The position numbers were made by a program, and so were the translations under genes. A stretch of 64,000 bases of DNA from VXYL01 sp965200375 (GTDB taxonomy: Bacteria; Pseudomonadota; Gammaproteobacteria; Pseudomonadales; Azotimanducaceae), in the NCBI GenBank assembly GCA_965200375.1, contig OZ241353.1, forward strand, positions 248,001 to 312,000. Direction: 5' to 3'. Within the stretch, counting starts at the first letter, position 1. Each line of letters starts with the position of its first letter. Positions 62,231 through 64,000 of this stretch are shown here, piece after piece. Below the pieces are notes generated by a model. It did no database searches and was not told the DNA's origin. It worked only from the letters and a program-made list of their open reading frames with translations.

Positions 62231-63001
62231 CTAGCGGGGCTGCATGCGGATGCCGCCGTCGAGACGGATGGTCTCGCCGTTCAGGTAGGGGTTCTCCACG
62301 ATTTGCCTGGCGAGCAGCGCGAACTCCCGGGCCGCGCCCAAGCGGTGGGGAAACTGCACCATTTCCAGCAGCGGCTGCCGCACCCGGTCCGGTGCGCCGA
62401 GCATCATCGGCGTCTCGAAGATGCCCGGTGCGATGGTGCAGACGCGGATGCCGGATCTGGCCAGATCCCGGGCGATGGGCAGCGTCATGCCCACCACGCC
62501 GCCCTTGCTGGCGCTGTACGCCGCTTGGCCGATCTGGCCGTCGAACGCCGCCACCGACGCGGTGTTGACGATCACGCCGCGCTCGCCGTCGTCGCCGTGG
62601 GGCTCGTTCTTCGCCATGTGCGCGGCGCACAGCCGCAGCGTGTTGAAGGTTCCCACCAGGTTCACTTGGACGACGAAGGCGAACGCCTCCAGGGCCAGCG
62701 GGCCGTCCCGTCCGACGGTGCGTCCGGCAGCGCCGATGCCAGCGCAGTTGACGTTGATGTGGATGGCGCCGAAGCGCTCGGCGGCCTGGGCGACCGCGGC
62801 CTCCCCGGAAGCGGCGTCGGTAACGTCCACCGGGAAGGCAGCCGCCGCCTCGCCAAGCGTCGCGGCCGTCTGCGCGGCCAGCTCCGCGTTGCGGTCCAGG
62901 ATCGCCACTTGCCCGCCGGCGGCGACCACGGCCTCCGCGGTGGCCCTGCCGAGGCCGGAAGCGCCGCCGGTGACGACCGCCACTTTGCCGTTGATGTCCA
63001 T
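62231..63001 (-). CDS. SDR, type II 3-hydroxyacyl-CoA dehydrogenase-like
   Basis: The 256-residue protein has TGGASGLGRATAEA, NCAGIGAAGRTVGRDGPLAL, VIVNTASVAAFDGQIGQ and catalytic YSASKGG. The long loop after NCAGI and the overall match point to the HSD17B10 / 3-hydroxy-2-methylbutyryl-CoA dehydrogenase type. With the thiolase downstream it could complete a beta-oxidation-like step. ATG 63001 is the conventional start; upstream in-frame sequence is not conserved. Confidence 0.9.
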   Translation of the reverse strand: MDINGKVAVVTGGASGLGRATAEAVVAAGGQVAILDRNAELAAQTAATLGEAAAAFPVDVTDAASGEAAVAQAAERFGAIHINVNCAGIGAAGRTVGRDGPLALEAFAFVVQVNLVGTFNTLRLCAAHMAKNEPHGDDGERGVIVNTASVAAFDGQIGQAAYSASKGGVVGMTLPIARDLARSGIRVCTIAPGIFETPMMLGAPDRVRQPLLEMVQFPHRLGAAREFALLARQIVENPYLNGETIRLDGGIRMQPR

Positions 63002-63154
63002 GCTGTCTCCGCTTGTGCGAGTGGATCGGTCTGGCGCGAACGGGCCGCGTCGCCGCAATGGCCGCCGGACGCGCGATGGCCGCGAGCGCGAATGATAGCT
63101 GCCGGCGGCAAGCCGCTTTCCGTCTCCCGCCGCTGCAATCCGTTGGCGCCTATG

Positions 63155-63796
63155 ATGGCGGTCATGTGCTACGAACCGCCGCCGGAACTGTGCGCCGCTG
63201 GCCGCCGCTTCGGCGTGCCGGACACGCTGCTGGTGCCCGGCTTTCTGCCGCAGCGCCAGGCCGATGCGCTGCTGGCGTGGCTGCTCGGGGACGGCAGCTG
63301 GCAGGCGGAGAGAATCACGCTGTTCGGCCGCGAGCGAGTCGCGCCACGCCTGATGGCATGGTACGGCGAGGCGGGCGCCAGCTACCGCTACAGCGGCGTC
63401 GACCGGCCCGCCACCGGCTGGCCCTCCTGCCTGGCGCTGCTGGCGCGGCGGACCGGGGCCGCGGTCGGCTGGCGCTTCAACTACGTGCTTGCGACCCGCT
63501 ACCGGCACGGCGGGGACCGCCTGGGATGGCATGCGGACGACGAGCGGGACCTCGGCCCCGCGCCCGTCATCGCCTCCCTGAGCCTGGGGGCGACGCGAAC
63601 GTTGCGGGTGCGGCCCCGGCGGGGCGGCGCGAGCGTTGGGTGCGCGCTGACCCACGGCTCGCTGGTGCTGATGTGGGGCGCAAGCCAACGCGACTACAAG
63701 CACGCGGTGCCCGGCACGGCGCGGCCGGTGGGCGAGCGGCTGAACTTGAGCTTCCGGCTGGTCGGGGGCGAACGTCGACGGGCCGTCCCTCGTTGA
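63155..63796 (+). CDS. alkB: AlkB-family 2OG-Fe(II) dioxygenase
   Basis: The 213-residue protein has His126-x-Asp128 (GWHADDERDLG), the distal His183 (YKHAVP) and the 2-oxoglutarate Arg195/Arg201 (ERLNLSFR), with the FNYVLATRYRHG substrate lid. It is of the AlkB/ALKBH2-3 type that removes alkyl groups from nucleic-acid bases. Its TGA overlaps the TTG start of murB, so the two are coupled, an unusual pairing. ATG 63155 is used; ATG 63164 is possible. Confidence 0.9.
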   Translation: MAVMCYEPPPELCAAGRRFGVPDTLLVPGFLPQRQADALLAWLLGDGSWQAERITLFGRERVAPRLMAWYGEAGASYRYSGVDRPATGWPSCLALLARRTGAAVGWRFNYVLATRYRHGGDRLGWHADDERDLGPAPVIASLSLGATRTLRVRPRRGGASVGCALTHGSLVLMWGASQRDYKHAVPGTARPVGERLNLSFRLVGGERRRAVPR

Positions 63797-64000
63797 CGGC
63801 GCGCCTCCCGCCCAGCCTCCTGCCCAACACTCTGGGCGTGCGGTGCGTTGTCGAGGAACTCAAGGACGTCGCGCACCAGGACGCCTTGGCGGAGAGCCTG
63901 CTGGATGCCGAAGCCAGAGGCGCGCCGGCGACAGTGGTGGGGGGCGGTTCCAACCTGGTGCCGCTGGCGCGGCTTCCGGGCATGGCGTTGCGGCCGCGCA
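63793..64000 (+). CDS. murB: UDP-N-acetylmuramate dehydrogenase, 3' end outside window
   Basis: The frame from TTG 63793 reads LPNTLGVRCVVEELKDVA, then ATVVGGGSNLVPLARLPGMA, the MurB N-terminus with its FAD-binding GGGSN motif. It remains open to the window edge (69 codons seen). The enzyme reduces UDP-GlcNAc-enolpyruvate in peptidoglycan synthesis. The start overlaps the alkB stop (TTGA). Confidence 0.85.
   Translation, partial: MTARLPPSLLPNTLGVRCVVEELKDVAHQDALAESLLDAEARGAPATVVGGGSNLVPLARLPGMALRPR

Overview
The window is a visibly GC-rich chromosomal segment of a gammaproteobacterium. The clearest evidence is gene order: an initiator tRNA (the metY position) followed by rimP-nusA-infB-rbfA-truB-rpsO-pnp, an rpsL-rpsG-fusA str operon, rpmB-rpmG-mutM, and priA / FtsN-like / hslV-hslU / DUF971. 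These are typical gammaproteobacterial neighbourhoods. Many starts are GTG or TTG, and mutM can only start at CTG. Two large TonB-dependent receptors, two tandem-domain CaiB/BaiF CoA-transferases, two MaoC hydratases, a thiolase, two SDRs, an LLM-class oxidoreductase and a PhyH dioxygenase suggest a heterotroph that scavenges lipids, steroids or aromatics, perhaps marine or host-associated. The lifestyle is inference.

Layout. 1-3405 (-) is the 5' part of a secreted FN3-repeat protein that runs off the window. 3539-4249 is a small RNA ligase. 4334-15097 is metabolic: double CoA-transferase, TonB receptor, beta-carbonic anhydrase, DsbA-like protein, second double CoA-transferase, LLM oxidoreductase and PhyH dioxygenase. 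15157-16895 is a two-gene AAA ATPase / DUF4276 module whose layout recalls ATPase-TOPRIM phage-defence pairs; its second gene carries two compensating one-base indels. 16963-26103 (-) is the transcription/translation operon headed by tRNA-fMet. 26142-30835 (-) holds murJ and a second TonB receptor. 31149-34297 (-) is the str operon.

34579-38196 (+) has a MaoC hydratase and an IorAB-type molybdenum hydroxylase. 38297-39559 is rpmB-rpmG-mutM. 39601-43405 has a DUF2235 hydrolase, an amidohydrolase and an Ldh2-type dehydrogenase. 43428-47825 (+) is a mixed run: an orphan NuoE/FdsG-like Fe-S protein, an 80-bp tandem repeat, a small membrane protein, a GNAT, an S9 peptidase and D-Ala-D-Ala ligase, the last four with overlapping ends. 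47826-50064 is an accessory patch: an AT-richer spacer, an orphan PilX bracketed by copies of a repeat of about 85 bp, and a stand-alone P-loop ATPase. 50173-53751 has an SDR, an ADP-ribosylglycohydrolase with a long C-terminal extension, and a MaoC protein.

53780-59720 is priA, an FtsN-like SPOR protein, hslVU and DUF971, interrupted by what looks like a 5'-truncated Mrr-type endonuclease. 59979-63001 (-) holds an orphan OmpR-type regulator, a thiolase and an SDR. 63155-64000 has alkB overlapping the start of murB.

The most system-like candidates are the AAA/DUF4276 pair and the repeat-associated PilX/ATPase patch. The most precise small-scale observations are a U1:U72 mismatch in the initiator tRNA, the forced CTG start of mutM, the frame-restoring indel pair in the DUF4276 gene, and several exact repeats and palindromes.
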